Below the pieces are notes generated by a model. The model saw nothing but the letters and a program-made list of their open reading frames with translations. It did no database searches and had not been told where the DNA came from. Both the position numbers and the translations under genes were made by a program. Below are positions 27,274 through 35,997 of a stretch of DNA of 64,000 nt, in pieces. Where the stretch lies: positions 152,993 to 216,992 of the forward strand of contig CAZJHD010000002.1 in the NCBI GenBank assembly GCA_964545855.1. Reading direction: 5' to 3'. Source of the DNA: CAZJHD01 sp964545855. GTDB taxonomy: Bacteria > Planctomycetota > UBA1135 > JACQFD01. Within the stretch, counting starts at the first letter, position 1, and the number at the start of each line of letters is the position of its first letter.

Positions 27274-28870
27274 AGTTGAAGCTCGCGACCCGCTCGTTCT
27301 CCGACGACATCACCCAGGTGGGCTTCTCGTCTTCCTTGTGGAAGCCCCACTTCATGATCCGATTGAAGAGGTAGAAGGTCGAGAGCTCGACGGGGAACTG
27401 GTAGTTCCCGCTGCGGAGCCGCCATTCGGAGATCTTCTCGATCAGGCCGCGCTTGTTCGGGCGCACGAGCTGATGGACGAAGGAGGCGTACTGGTAGTAG
27501 AGGCGCAGCTTCTTCTTCACGGACATCGGGATGTTGTCCTTCCACGTGTCCGTGAACTGGTACTCGAGCTGGTTCCCCCACTCGTAGAGCGTCGTCGGCG
27601 GCACGTAGCCCATCGTGAGCGCCTCCTGGTAGAGCTCGCTCCCGGGAATCGGCCGGAACGGGAAGACGTGCGCCGAGACCGTCGGGCACTCGGAGACGAT
27701 GCGGCGCGCCTCGTCGAGCGTCGTGTGCATCGACTCCTCGCTCTCGTGGGGGTAGCCGATGATGTACGTGAGCGAGCTCAGGATGCCTCGCTTGTGCATC
27801 TCGCGCGACGCGAGCAGGTTGTCTCCCTGCTTGATCGGCTTCTTCACGTACTTGTCCATCGTCTCCTGATCCGACGTCTCGGCGCCGATCAGAGCGACGT
27901 AGAGACCCGCATCGCGCAGGAGATCGAGCGTCTCCTTCTTGTAGTGGAGGATCGCGTGGGTCTCCATCGTGGTGGTCCACTCGATCTTGATGCCGCGATT
28001 GATGAGTCCCTCGCAGAACTCCTTCGCGCGCTTCTCCTGCACTCCCCAGTTGGCGTCCTGGAAGCGCACCATCTGCATGTTCCAGCGCTCCTTCAGGTCC
28101 TGGATGTCGTCGAGCATCCGGTCGGCCGGAATGGCCTTCCATCGCCGGTTCGTGACGAAGGGCGAGCAGCAGAACGTGCAAGGCTCCGGGCAGCCGAAGC
28201 TCGAGAAGTAGGAGATGCCGAAGTAGTTGTTGCCGCGGCCCACCGAGGGCGGCGACGGCATCCGGTTCCGCGTGTCCTTCGCGCGCTTGTGGAGCTGCTT
28301 GTCGCGATAGGGCGCGATGTCGATGAGGTGCCATGCTGCACGCTTCAGCTGCTCCCATCCGACGACCGCGCGATGGGGATTCATGTGCACCTGCCCGTCG
28401 CGCCAGAGGGCGAGCCCCTCCACCTGTTCCAGGTTCGCGCCGCTCTCGACGGCGCGGATGAACTCCATGAACGTGACCTCGCCCTGGCCGATGCAGACCG
28501 CGTCGTAGATGCCCGTCGAGAGATAGGCCTCGGGCAGGCAGCTCGGGAACCAGCCTCCCGCGATGATCTTGATCTTCGGGTTCGCCGCGCGGACCTTCTC
28601 CGCGATCTCGTGGCCGTCGCGCACCATGTAGCCGAGGAGCGCCGTCGTCCCGAAGATCATCGCGCCCTCGCAGGCCTGCAGCGCGCGACGGTGGCTCTCC
28701 TCGTTCGAGTAGAGCGATGCGTCGATGATCACGACTTCGTAGCCCTCCGCATCGGGCAGCGCCGCGATGTGGAGCATCTCCAGCGGGAGGATGTCGTAGC
28801 TGGTGAACTGACCACGATCCTGGTTCACCTGCTGCGCTTCATAGAGAACGATCTTCGGCCTGCGCGTCAT
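27272..28870 (-). CDS. B12-binding domain radical SAM protein
   Basis: 532 residues from the ATG at 28870. The cobalamin-binding N-terminal domain includes IVLYEAQQVNQDRGQFTSYD, VVIIDASLY and AGGWFPSCLPEAYLSTGIYD. The radical SAM motif is GCPEPCTFC with Cys227, Cys231 and Cys234, followed by a second Cys. IGAETSDQETMDKYVKKPIK and YPHESEESMHTTLDEA are typical of BchE-type members of polysaccharide and lipid pathways. The reading frame is open further upstream to 30046, but that part is antisense to a glycosyltransferase gene. The substrate is unknown. A possible extended -10 (TGCTATCTT) lies about 80 bases upstream. Confidence 0.9.
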   Translation of the reverse strand: MTRRPKIVLYEAQQVNQDRGQFTSYDILPLEMLHIAALPDAEGYEVVIIDASLYSNEESHRRALQACEGAMIFGTTALLGYMVRDGHEIAEKVRAANPKIKIIAGGWFPSCLPEAYLSTGIYDAVCIGQGEVTFMEFIRAVESGANLEQVEGLALWRDGQVHMNPHRAVVGWEQLKRAAWHLIDIAPYRDKQLHKRAKDTRNRMPSPPSVGRGNNYFGISYFSSFGCPEPCTFCCSPFVTNRRWKAIPADRMLDDIQDLKERWNMQMVRFQDANWGVQEKRAKEFCEGLINRGIKIEWTTTMETHAILHYKKETLDLLRDAGLYVALIGAETSDQETMDKYVKKPIKQGDNLLASREMHKRGILSSLTYIIGYPHESEESMHTTLDEARRIVSECPTVSAHVFPFRPIPGSELYQEALTMGYVPPTTLYEWGNQLEYQFTDTWKDNIPMSVKKKLRLYYQYASFVHQLVRPNKRGLIEKISEWRLRSGNYQFPVELSTFYLFNRIMKWGFHKEDEKPTWVMSSENERVASFN

Positions 28871-29040
28871 GGTGCAATTGCTTCGAGATGGGGTGGTCTC
28901 GTGGACCGGCGGCGATAAGGGCACGCTGCGGCGGCGCCCAGCCGCGAAAGATAGCACGGCTCCGCGGAAGCCTGCCACCGAGGGTCTGGGGTGGAAGCGA
29001 TTGCCGGCCCGCCCGCGCCGGGAACCGAGCCCCTGGACCC

Positions 29041-30246
29041 TCAGGGGTTTCGGTGCTCTCGAAGCGCGTCGTAGATCGCGAGGACGCGCGCGGCATTGCG
29101 GTCCCAGCTCTGCTGCGACGCGTGCTCCCGGCAGCTCCGCGCGAGCCCCTCGCGTTCCGCGTCGCCGGCGCCGAGCACGCGCCGCAGGGCATCCGCGACG
29201 GCCTCCGCCGTCGGGGGGACGAGGAAGCCCGAGACTCCGTCGGCGACCGCATCCTCCGCTCCGCTCGCCGTCGTTCCGATGGAGGGAACGCCCGAGGCCG
29301 CGGCCTCCAGGTAGACGATGCCGAAGCCCTCGAAGCCCCCGTCGCTCGCCAGCACGGGCGTGTGCACGAGAGCCCGCGCCCCCAGCAGCAGGTCGATCTT
29401 CTCCTCCTCCGTCACGTTCCCGAGGAACGTCACGCGGCTCCCGAGCCCGCGCTCCTCGACCTCGCCACGGATCCGCCGGAAGTAGGGGTCGCCCTCCTGG
29501 AACGCGCCGACGACGAAGTGCCCCGTGTCCGGGAACTCCGCCGCGACGCGCAGGAATCCTCCGATCGCGAGGTGATGCCCCTTCCGCTCCTTCAGCGCGC
29601 CCATGCCGAGCGTGTAGCGGGCGCCGCTCCAGGGGCGCCCCTCGAGCCGCGGCCGCGGCGCGTAGCTCTCGGCGTCGACGGCGTTGCGGATCACCTCGAG
29701 GTTCGCGAGCGGGAGCAGCTCCTCGATCCGGCGCCTCGTGTAGTCGCTCACGCAGAGGATCCGGCCGAAGCGCGGATAGGCGGCGCGCGCGCGCGCCGCG
29801 TGGCGCCGGTCCGTGAGGGGCACGACGGCGTAGGTGCCGTGCGCCGTCATGACGCAGGGCTTGCCGGCGAGCCGCGCGGCGAGGAGCCCCACGTAGCAGT
29901 GCGGGTAGTCCTTGATCGCGTGCACCACGTCGGCCCGCCGGACCATCGGGAGCACGCGCGCGACGGACCACGCGAGGTACGCGAGGAAACGCAGCCTCGG
30001 GACGTAGAAGAAGTAGTCGGGCGGGAGCGCGATCCGGATCGGCCACGACGCCGGCACGTCGGCCGAGAGCCCCGGGTGCTTGCGCGCGAGCGCCACCTCG
30101 ACCGCGGTGCCTGGCCGCAGCGCCTGGATCGCGCGCATCAGGCGGATCGTGTAGCGGCCCACGCCGTCCGTGTCGGCGAGGGAGTCGGTGAGGACGGCGA
30201 TCCGGAGGGACCCCGGAGACCGGCGGCTCGGCTCTGGCTCCGTCAC
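29041..30246 (-). CDS. Glycosyltransferase family 4
   Basis: 401 residues, GT-B fold. RIAVLTDSLADTDGVGRYTI opens the acceptor domain, and VIRNAVDAESYAPRP then LGMGALKERKGHHLAIGGFL mark the linker and donor domain. SDGGFEGFGIVYLEAAASGV is the nucleotide-sugar Glu motif (E-x7-E type). It follows the next glycosyltransferase gene by 4 bases on the same strand, so the pair is one transcription unit. Donor and acceptor sugars cannot be read from the sequence. Confidence 0.92.
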   Translation of the reverse strand: MTEPEPSRRSPGSLRIAVLTDSLADTDGVGRYTIRLMRAIQALRPGTAVEVALARKHPGLSADVPASWPIRIALPPDYFFYVPRLRFLAYLAWSVARVLPMVRRADVVHAIKDYPHCYVGLLAARLAGKPCVMTAHGTYAVVPLTDRRHAARARAAYPRFGRILCVSDYTRRRIEELLPLANLEVIRNAVDAESYAPRPRLEGRPWSGARYTLGMGALKERKGHHLAIGGFLRVAAEFPDTGHFVVGAFQEGDPYFRRIRGEVEERGLGSRVTFLGNVTEEEKIDLLLGARALVHTPVLASDGGFEGFGIVYLEAAASGVPSIGTTASGAEDAVADGVSGFLVPPTAEAVADALRRVLGAGDAEREGLARSCREHASQQSWDRNAARVLAIYDALREHRNP

Positions 30247-30250
30247 GTCC

Positions 30251-31459
30251 TCAGAGGCCCCGGGCCCGGGCCCGTGTCGTCGCGAGGTCGAGGAGCCGTT
30301 GCGCGCGGGCGTCGAAGGTCGAGCGCGCCGACTCCGCCCGCGCTTTCGCCGCGAGCCGCTCGCGGCGGGGCGCGTCGGCGGCGAGCGCGCGGATCGCCCC
30401 GGCGAGGGCGGCGGGATCGTCGGGGGCGACGAGCAGCGCGTCGCGGTCGTGGGACAGCACCTCGCGCAGGCTCTGCAGGTCCGAGGCGACGATGGCCCGC
30501 CCCGCGGCCATCGCCTCGAAGAGCTTCAGCGGCGACGTGTGGCGCTCGGAGATCGCCGACCCGGCGGAGTTGGGAACCAGGACGACGTCGGCCGCGGCGA
30601 GATGGAGCGGGACCTCCGTGGGCGGGCGGTGGCCGAGCACCTCGACGTTCGCGAGGCCCGCGGCCTCGCGCCGCACGCGGCCGACGTCCTCCGGCAAGCC
30701 CCCCACGAGCCGGAAGCGCACCTCCGGCGCGAGGCGCGCGGCCGCGACGAGCGTCCCGGCGCCCTTCCAGGGGAAGAGGTGGCCGGTGTAGACCGCCACG
30801 AATCCGTCCCCCAGGCCGAGCCTCCGGCGTGCCTCCTCCCGGCCGGGCACGTCGGCGAAAGCGGTGGGGTCGAAGGCGTCCGGAACGACGAAGATCTCCT
30901 CGCGCGCGAAGCGCACCACGCTCGCGAGATCGAGGGCGAGCCCCTCGGTGATCGCCACGACGCAGAGCGCGCGGCGCATGGATCGCTCGAGCCATCGGCG
31001 CTTCGTGCGAGACCCGGGGATCGAGTGCGCCTCGAAGAGGTAGCGCGGGTGGCGCGCGCGCGCGAGGAGCGCGCCGGTCTCGATCTCGCGGCAGTGGACG
31101 AGGGCTCCGCGCTCGCGCATCGCGAGCCGGGCGGCGTTCCATCCGAAGGTCAGCTCCTCGATGCGCGCGGGCAGGTACTGGAGCCGCGTCGGCACGCGCT
31201 CGATCCAGTCGAGCACAGGCACGGGCCGCAATCGCACGGGCTCCCGCACGCCGTAGTAGGCGAGCGGGTCGGCGCCCGGCGCGATGCCCTCGATCGCGCG
31301 GCGCACGCGCCGATCCGCGTGGAGCAGATCCACCTCGCAGCCGGCGCGCGCGAAGGCGGCGGCGGTGCGCACCGTCTGGATCGACTGCGCCCGCTCACCG
31401 GGGATCCGGGCGTTCGCCACGACGAGGACCTTGCGGAAGTACGGCGCGTGCTCGGGCAT
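30251..31459 (-). CDS. Glycosyltransferase family 4
   Basis: 402 residues from the ATG at 31459. RKVLVVANARIPGERAQSIQ and TVRTAAAFARAGCEVDLLHA form the first Rossmann-like domain. YTGHLFPWKGAGTLVAAARL opens the donor domain and SPLKLFEAMAAGRAIVASDL is the conserved Glu-containing motif. The reading frame continues upstream to 31618 but the added residues look non-coding. The start lies 53 bases from a copy of the dispersed roughly 40-bp element (copy B), the likely promoter. It leads a two-gene glycosyltransferase unit. Confidence 0.92.
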   Translation of the reverse strand: MPEHAPYFRKVLVVANARIPGERAQSIQTVRTAAAFARAGCEVDLLHADRRVRRAIEGIAPGADPLAYYGVREPVRLRPVPVLDWIERVPTRLQYLPARIEELTFGWNAARLAMRERGALVHCREIETGALLARARHPRYLFEAHSIPGSRTKRRWLERSMRRALCVVAITEGLALDLASVVRFAREEIFVVPDAFDPTAFADVPGREEARRRLGLGDGFVAVYTGHLFPWKGAGTLVAAARLAPEVRFRLVGGLPEDVGRVRREAAGLANVEVLGHRPPTEVPLHLAAADVVLVPNSAGSAISERHTSPLKLFEAMAAGRAIVASDLQSLREVLSHDRDALLVAPDDPAALAGAIRALAADAPRRERLAAKARAESARSTFDARAQRLLDLATTRARARGL

Positions 31460-31512
31460 GCAGTCGAGTCGTCGCCCGTCGACCCAGGGGGCCGGCGGGT
31501 GCCCCCCTACCG

Positions 31513-31553
31513 TAGCAGCCCGAGGCCGAAGTCCCGCTCGGAGCGGGCGCGAG
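31513..31553 (-). promoter_or_regulatory. Dispersed upstream element, copy B
   Basis: Begins TAGCAGCCCGAGGCCGAAGT on the plus strand and ends GGGCGCGAG. The most divergent 3' half of the four copies, but the first 20 bases match copy C at 18 positions. It lies between the glycosyltransferase (30251-31459) and the divergent membrane-anchored protein (31672). Confidence 0.5.
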
Positions 31554-31671
31554 CCCTCGCGATCGTGTCGCGGCGCGGACGCGGGGTCCAACCTCGCGGC
31601 GAGGCGTGCCAGAATCACCGGAGGCGATCCGAGCGTCGTCCCACGACGAGAGAACTCGATCCCATCGCGCC

Positions 31672-32364
31672 ATGTCCCAATCGAACCCCGTTCCCTGCAT
31701 CGTCGCCGCCGTCTTCGGTCTCCTCGTCGCCGCGACCGTCGGTGGAGGCGTTCTCTTCTGGACCGTGGGCGCGGCCCGCTCCTACTCGGCGCACGAGGAG
31801 ATGGCGGCGCGCGCCGCCGCCGACGAGCAGCGTCGCAGGAGCCATCTGAGGAGCACGCTCGTCGTGGAGCGGGCCGATCCGCGCCGCGGCGGCTCCGCCG
31901 ATCCGCGCGAGAGCAACTCGGCGCCCGACTCCGCCGCCGATGCGGCGGCCTTCGCGCTCCTCGCCGACCTCTTCGCCGCCGCCGACCCGAGCCCCGGCGC
32001 GGCCGCGGGACCGACCGTCCACGAGGTGCTGCGCCGTGCGGCGGACCGCATGGATCGCGTCGCGAGCACGGACCCCGAGGCCGAGGTCTCCGTGCGGCTC
32101 GTCCTCGGACGCCTCCTCCGCGAGCAGGACGACGCGGCGCGCTCCGAGGTGCAGCTGCGGCGGGCGATCGAGCGGAGCCCGTCGCTCCAGGGCACCGGCC
32201 TCGCCGTCCGTCACGAGCTCGCGCGCACCCTCTCCGCGCTCGGCCTCGCGAACGAGGCCCTGGAGCTGCTGGACGCGACGCTCGTGGGCCTTCGGGAGGG
32301 CGACGCCGGCGCGGGCGAGATCGAATCCACCGAGGCCCTGCGCCGAGAGATCTCGGCGCGCTGA
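31672..32364 (+). CDS. Membrane-anchored TPR-like protein of unknown function
   Basis: 230 residues. One N-terminal membrane helix (VPCIVAAVFGLLVAATVGGG) is followed by a charged linker and a helical C-terminal half. That half has TPR-like repeats: VSVRLVLGRLLREQDDAARS, then QLRRAIERSPSLQGTGLAVR and LARTLSALGLANEALELLDA. No enzymatic motif is seen. It is an orphan between glycosyltransferase operons and converges with the gene at 32369 with only 4 bases between stops. It could organise an envelope glycan complex, but that is inference only. Confidence 0.65.
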   Translation: MSQSNPVPCIVAAVFGLLVAATVGGGVLFWTVGAARSYSAHEEMAARAAADEQRRRSHLRSTLVVERADPRRGGSADPRESNSAPDSAADAAAFALLADLFAAADPSPGAAAGPTVHEVLRRAADRMDRVASTDPEAEVSVRLVLGRLLREQDDAARSEVQLRRAIERSPSLQGTGLAVRHELARTLSALGLANEALELLDATLVGLREGDAGAGEIESTEALRREISAR

Positions 32365-32368
32365 CCGG

Positions 32369-33436
32369 TCACTCCCGCGGCGCGCGGACTTCCTCCATCT
32401 CCGCCACGAGCCGGTCCATGAGCGGGCCGACGGCGTGGTCGCGCGCGACGATCGCGCGCAGCGCCGCCCCCTCCCGCGCCCGCGCCTCCGGCGCCAGCGC
32501 GAGCAGGGCCGCGGCCCGCGACGCGAAGGCGCCGGTATCGCGCGCCGGGAAGCGGCAGCGGTCCGGCAGGAGCGGGCCGAAGGACTCGTTCGACGTGAGG
32601 ACCGGCGTGCCACAGGCCATCGCCTCGAGGACGGCCTTGTCGACGGAGCCCGTGCGGCTCGCCGACACGAAGAGTGCGGCGCCGCGGTAGACGGCGGGGA
32701 TGTGGCGGTAGGGAATGGCGCCCGAGAAGACGACTCGGTCGCCGACGCCGATCTCGGCGGCGAGCTGCGCCATCGCGCGCCCGTAGCCGGCGTCGCTCGC
32801 GACGAGGCCGCCCCCCACGAGGTCGAGGCTCGCGTCGACGCCCGTCGCCCGCAGCGCCGCGAGGCCACGCAGCAGCGACTCCACGTCCTTGCTCGGCGTG
32901 AGGCGCCCCACGGTCACGAGCCGGCCGGGGACGAAACCCTCCGCCGGGTCGGGCCGCAGGAAGCCCACGTCGATCCCGTGGCGCGTGACGACGCGCTTGC
33001 GCGTCTCGATGCGCAGCGACTCCTCCGAGGCCGTGAAGATCTTGTCGACGATCCGCTCGCTGCGAAGCAGCCAGTGGTTCACTCCGGCGTGCGTGTACCA
33101 GAGGAATTGCCGCACGCTCCGCGGCACGCCGAGCCAGCGCGCCAGGACGGCGTACTTGGGCACCATGTGCGTGAGCACGGCGTCGCATCGGACCTCCGTG
33201 ACGGCGCGCCGCATCTCGCGACGGAACGCGAGGAGCATGGGCAGCCCGCGCACGCCGCGCTCCTTCCCGAGGGAGCGGACCTCCACGTTCGACGGGAGCT
33301 CCGGCATCGCGCCGGCCCGCACGGTGACGACGACGAGCCGCTCGACGCGCGCCGCGAGCTCCCGCAGCCACGTCGGCACGAAGCCGAGGACCGCGTCCTC
33401 GTCGTCGACCACCTGCGTGAGGAAGAGGAGCCTCAC
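32369..33436 (-). CDS. Glycosyltransferase family 4
   Basis: 355 residues from a GTG at 33436. RLLFLTQVVDDEDAVLGFVP begins the protein. TVGRLTPSKDVESLLRGLAA is the donor-domain entry, and SRTGSVDKAVLEAMACGTPV contains the conserved Glu pair. The GTG overlaps the stop of the upstream glycosyltransferase as GTGA, so the two are translationally coupled. A longer frame reaching 34387 is antisense-like and was not used. Acceptor unknown. Confidence 0.9.
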   Translation of the reverse strand: MRLLFLTQVVDDEDAVLGFVPTWLRELAARVERLVVVTVRAGAMPELPSNVEVRSLGKERGVRGLPMLLAFRREMRRAVTEVRCDAVLTHMVPKYAVLARWLGVPRSVRQFLWYTHAGVNHWLLRSERIVDKIFTASEESLRIETRKRVVTRHGIDVGFLRPDPAEGFVPGRLVTVGRLTPSKDVESLLRGLAALRATGVDASLDLVGGGLVASDAGYGRAMAQLAAEIGVGDRVVFSGAIPYRHIPAVYRGAALFVSASRTGSVDKAVLEAMACGTPVLTSNESFGPLLPDRCRFPARDTGAFASRAAALLALAPEARAREGAALRAIVARDHAVGPLMDRLVAEMEEVRAPRE

Positions 33437-34590
33437 CTCGGTGCGCCGGCGGCGGCCGGCGCGACTTCCGGCGCGGCCACGGACTGGAGCCCCCGCGCGT
33501 AGGCCTCGATCGTGCGACGGAACTCGAAGGGCTCGACGGCGGCGCGACACCGGGCCGCGGCGCGCGATCGCGCCACTTCGTCGCCGAGGGCGCGCCGGAG
33601 CGCGCCGGCGAGGGACTCCGCGTCGAATCCGCAGAGCCAGCCGTTCTCGCCGTCGCGCACGAGATCGGGCATCACGCCGACGGGCGTGGACACGCAGGGC
33701 GTGCCGCAGGCCATGGCCTCGCAGGTGACCCGCGGCCCACCCTCGTTGAAGGAGGCGCAGACGAGCACGCGTGCGGAGCGGTAGAGATCGGCGAGCGCCC
33801 TCCGATCGGCGGCCCAATCGAGGAACGACACGGTGCCGCCGAAGCCGAGCGTCTCGACGCGTGCCTCCATCGCGGCGCGCAGCGGCCCCTTGCCGACGAG
33901 GAGCGTGCGGAGTCCCGGAAACTCGGGTCGCAGGCGCGCCAGGGCGTCGAGGATCGTCGACACGCCCTTGTTCGCGACCATGCGCCCCACGTAGAGCACG
34001 TCGATCGTCTTCTCCGTGTCCGTGCGCGGCGCGAAGTCCGCGAGGTGCAGGTAGAGCGAGGAGAGGACGAGGATCCGGTCCGGCGGCACGCCGCAGCTCT
34101 CGAGGAAGGGCACCATCTCGCGGCGATTCACGACGCGGAAGGCGCGCACGCCGCGGCGGAGCGCGAAGCGGACGAAGCGCCGGTTGAGCCACGGGTCGAT
34201 CCGCTCCCGCAGCGTCGCCGCGCGCGGATGCCCCGGCACGTGGTGGATCTCCGAGACCCAGGGCACTCCCGTGGCGTTCGTGAGACGCGCGGCCGCGAGG
34301 CCGTTGTAGAAGAGCCCGTAGTCGTGGCTCACGATCAGGTCGTGGCCGTGCTCGGCCACGAGCCGGCGGCCCTCCGCCGCGAGCCACCGCACCATCCCGA
34401 GGCGCGACGTGGGCGACGGGTGGAAGTGCACGCGGTCGTGGATCGTCCGCACGCTCACGGGCGCCCCGGGACGCGGGCAGAGCACGTCGATCCTCTCCCA
34501 GGACCGCGAGAAGACCTCCTGCATGTAGAAGAACGGCCCGCGCTCGCCGATCGTCGTGGCGCGGTCGCCGCTCAGCATGAGGAGCTTCAT
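33433..34590 (-). CDS. Glycosyltransferase family 4
   Basis: 385 residues. MKLLMLSGDRATTIGERGPF, HDYGLFYNGLAAARLTNATG and YVGRMVANKGVSTILDALAR trace the GT-B fold, and SFNEGGPRVTCEAMACGTPC is the C-terminal Glu motif (E-x7-E variant). It leads a two-gene unit with the glycosyltransferase at 32369. A divergent copy (D) of the dispersed element lies 16 bases upstream of its start and is the likely promoter. Confidence 0.92.
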   Translation of the reverse strand: MKLLMLSGDRATTIGERGPFFYMQEVFSRSWERIDVLCPRPGAPVSVRTIHDRVHFHPSPTSRLGMVRWLAAEGRRLVAEHGHDLIVSHDYGLFYNGLAAARLTNATGVPWVSEIHHVPGHPRAATLRERIDPWLNRRFVRFALRRGVRAFRVVNRREMVPFLESCGVPPDRILVLSSLYLHLADFAPRTDTEKTIDVLYVGRMVANKGVSTILDALARLRPEFPGLRTLLVGKGPLRAAMEARVETLGFGGTVSFLDWAADRRALADLYRSARVLVCASFNEGGPRVTCEAMACGTPCVSTPVGVMPDLVRDGENGWLCGFDAESLAGALRRALGDEVARSRAAARCRAAVEPFEFRRTIEAYARGLQSVAAPEVAPAAAGAPR

Positions 34591-34606
34591 GGGGGACCGT
34601 CGAGCA

Positions 34607-34647
34607 TAGCTGTCCGTGGCGGAAGTCCTCCGCAGGGCGAGCGCGAG
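34607..34647 (-). promoter_or_regulatory. Dispersed upstream element, copy D
   Basis: Begins TAGCTGTCCGTGGCGGAAGT on the plus strand and ends GCGAGCGCGAG. It keeps the TAGC start, the GGAAGT-CTCCGC middle and the GAGCGCGAG end of copies A and C, but with more changes. It sits 16 bases upstream of a glycosyltransferase start. Confidence 0.4.
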
Positions 34648-34705
34648 GCTGCGGCGCTCAGGGGCGAGGCCCGCGCGCGGCTCGGTGGTCCTTCGACACG
34701 GGCGG

Positions 34706-35896
34706 TCAGGCGCCGCTCGCGCCGCGGGGCGGCGTCGGCCGCGGCGGAGGCGGCGGCGGCACGAGCGGGCCGCGCTGCTCGCGGACGCGCATCAGCTCTC
34801 CTCGCGCTCGACGGAGCGCATCCTGGAAGTCCTCGCGATCGGGCGCGATCGCGACGCTCTGCGCGAAGCAGATCTCCGCCTCGTCGAAGCGCCCGAGCTG
34901 TGCCGCGAGCGCTCCGAGCCGGTGCCACGACGCGGCGCGCCGAGGGTCGAGCTGCACGGCGCGGCGGAAGCAGGAGGCCGCCTGGGAGGGCTCGGCCTTC
35001 GCCTCGAAGGCACGCCCCGCGAGCTCCTCGCCGAGCGCCGCCGCCTTCCCCTCCGAGCGCCGTGCATAGCGGAGCGCGTGCTCGCGCGCGACGTCGGGAT
35101 CGCCGGCCCGCAGCGCACACTCGGCGAGGACGGCATCGGCGCGCGCGAGCGCGGGACGGAGCTCTGCCACGCAGGCGACGGCCTCCATCGCGGCGCGCGC
35201 CGCCTCGGGCCCGAGCAGCGCCGAGCGGAGCGCCGTGTCGAGGGCGAGGTCAGGAGCCGCGGTGCACTCGGGATCCCTCTCGATCACCCGCAGCACGGGC
35301 GCCATCGCCACCGACGGGTCGGCCGTCGCGATCTCCCATCGCAGCGACTCGTACACGTCGAGCGCCGCGAGGAACTCGAGGAGTGCCTCCGCGTCGCGCG
35401 TCGGGAGCTCGGCGAGCCACGTCTCGGGGGACGTCCCGGCGCCGCGCGCTTCGAAAGCCCCGTCGACGGCCGCGGCGAGACCCGCGACGAACGCCGGCGC
35501 CTCGCTCCGGGGCCGCTCGAAGCTCCCCTCCCAGGCGATGCGGCCGCTCGCGCGGTCCATCGCACGCAGGTCGGCGCGGAGCGGCTCGCCCTCGGGCGCC
35601 GAGAGGTCGGCGCTGCCCCACGCCATCGCGCCGCAGCCCTCCACCTCCGGCACCGCCCGGGCCTCTGCAGCGGTCCAGGCTTCCGTCGCGACGAGCCACG
35701 CCGCGCGGCCCGACTCCAACCGGCCGCGCGGAACGACGGCACGCACGACGCGACCCCGGCGCCCCAGCATCGCGGCGAGGAGGCGCACGAGCGACCGCTC
35801 GCGCGGCCCCGCGTCCTCGCGGATCGCGCCGGTCGCGGGATCGGGGCGCAGGGCCGGCGTCCAGAGGGCGAGCGCCTGCTTGGAGGAGTCGGTCAT
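34706..35896 (-). CDS. TPR-repeat protein of unknown function
   Basis: 396 residues from the ATG at 35896. Alternating helical segments fill the C-terminal 170 residues: VAREHALRYARRSEGKAAAL, then QAASCFRRAVQLDPRRAASW and LAAQLGRFDEAEICFAQSVA, which is clear TPR. The end is a proline run (PPPPPPRPTPPRG). The N-terminal 200 residues are mixed and unidentified, with a PVL-like region AVPEVEGCGAMAWGSADLS. No signal peptide is evident. It is divergent from the thioredoxin/PDZ selenoprotein gene, separated by 101 bases that contain a 9-bp inverted repeat. Confidence 0.6.
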   Translation of the reverse strand: MTDSSKQALALWTPALRPDPATGAIREDAGPRERSLVRLLAAMLGRRGRVVRAVVPRGRLESGRAAWLVATEAWTAAEARAVPEVEGCGAMAWGSADLSAPEGEPLRADLRAMDRASGRIAWEGSFERPRSEAPAFVAGLAAAVDGAFEARGAGTSPETWLAELPTRDAEALLEFLAALDVYESLRWEIATADPSVAMAPVLRVIERDPECTAAPDLALDTALRSALLGPEAARAAMEAVACVAELRPALARADAVLAECALRAGDPDVAREHALRYARRSEGKAAALGEELAGRAFEAKAEPSQAASCFRRAVQLDPRRAASWHRLGALAAQLGRFDEAEICFAQSVAIAPDREDFQDALRRARGELMRVREQRGPLVPPPPPPRPTPPRGASGA

Positions 35897-35904
35897 CGCG
35901 CATG

Positions 35905-35966
35905 GAGGATGCCAGAGAGGTCGTGATTCCGGCGGAGAAGGATCGAACCGAGGCCGTGGCATCCTC
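35905..35966. repeat. 9-bp inverted repeat in the divergent promoter region
   Basis: GAGGATGCC (35905-35913) and GGCATCCTC (35958-35966), 44 bases apart, lie symmetrically between divergent genes. Each arm reads TGGCATCCTC on its own gene strand, so they may be paired -10 regions or operator half-sites. Confidence 0.4.
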
Positions 35967-35997
35967 TCGGGCTCCACGGACCTCCGGAGCCATCGCC

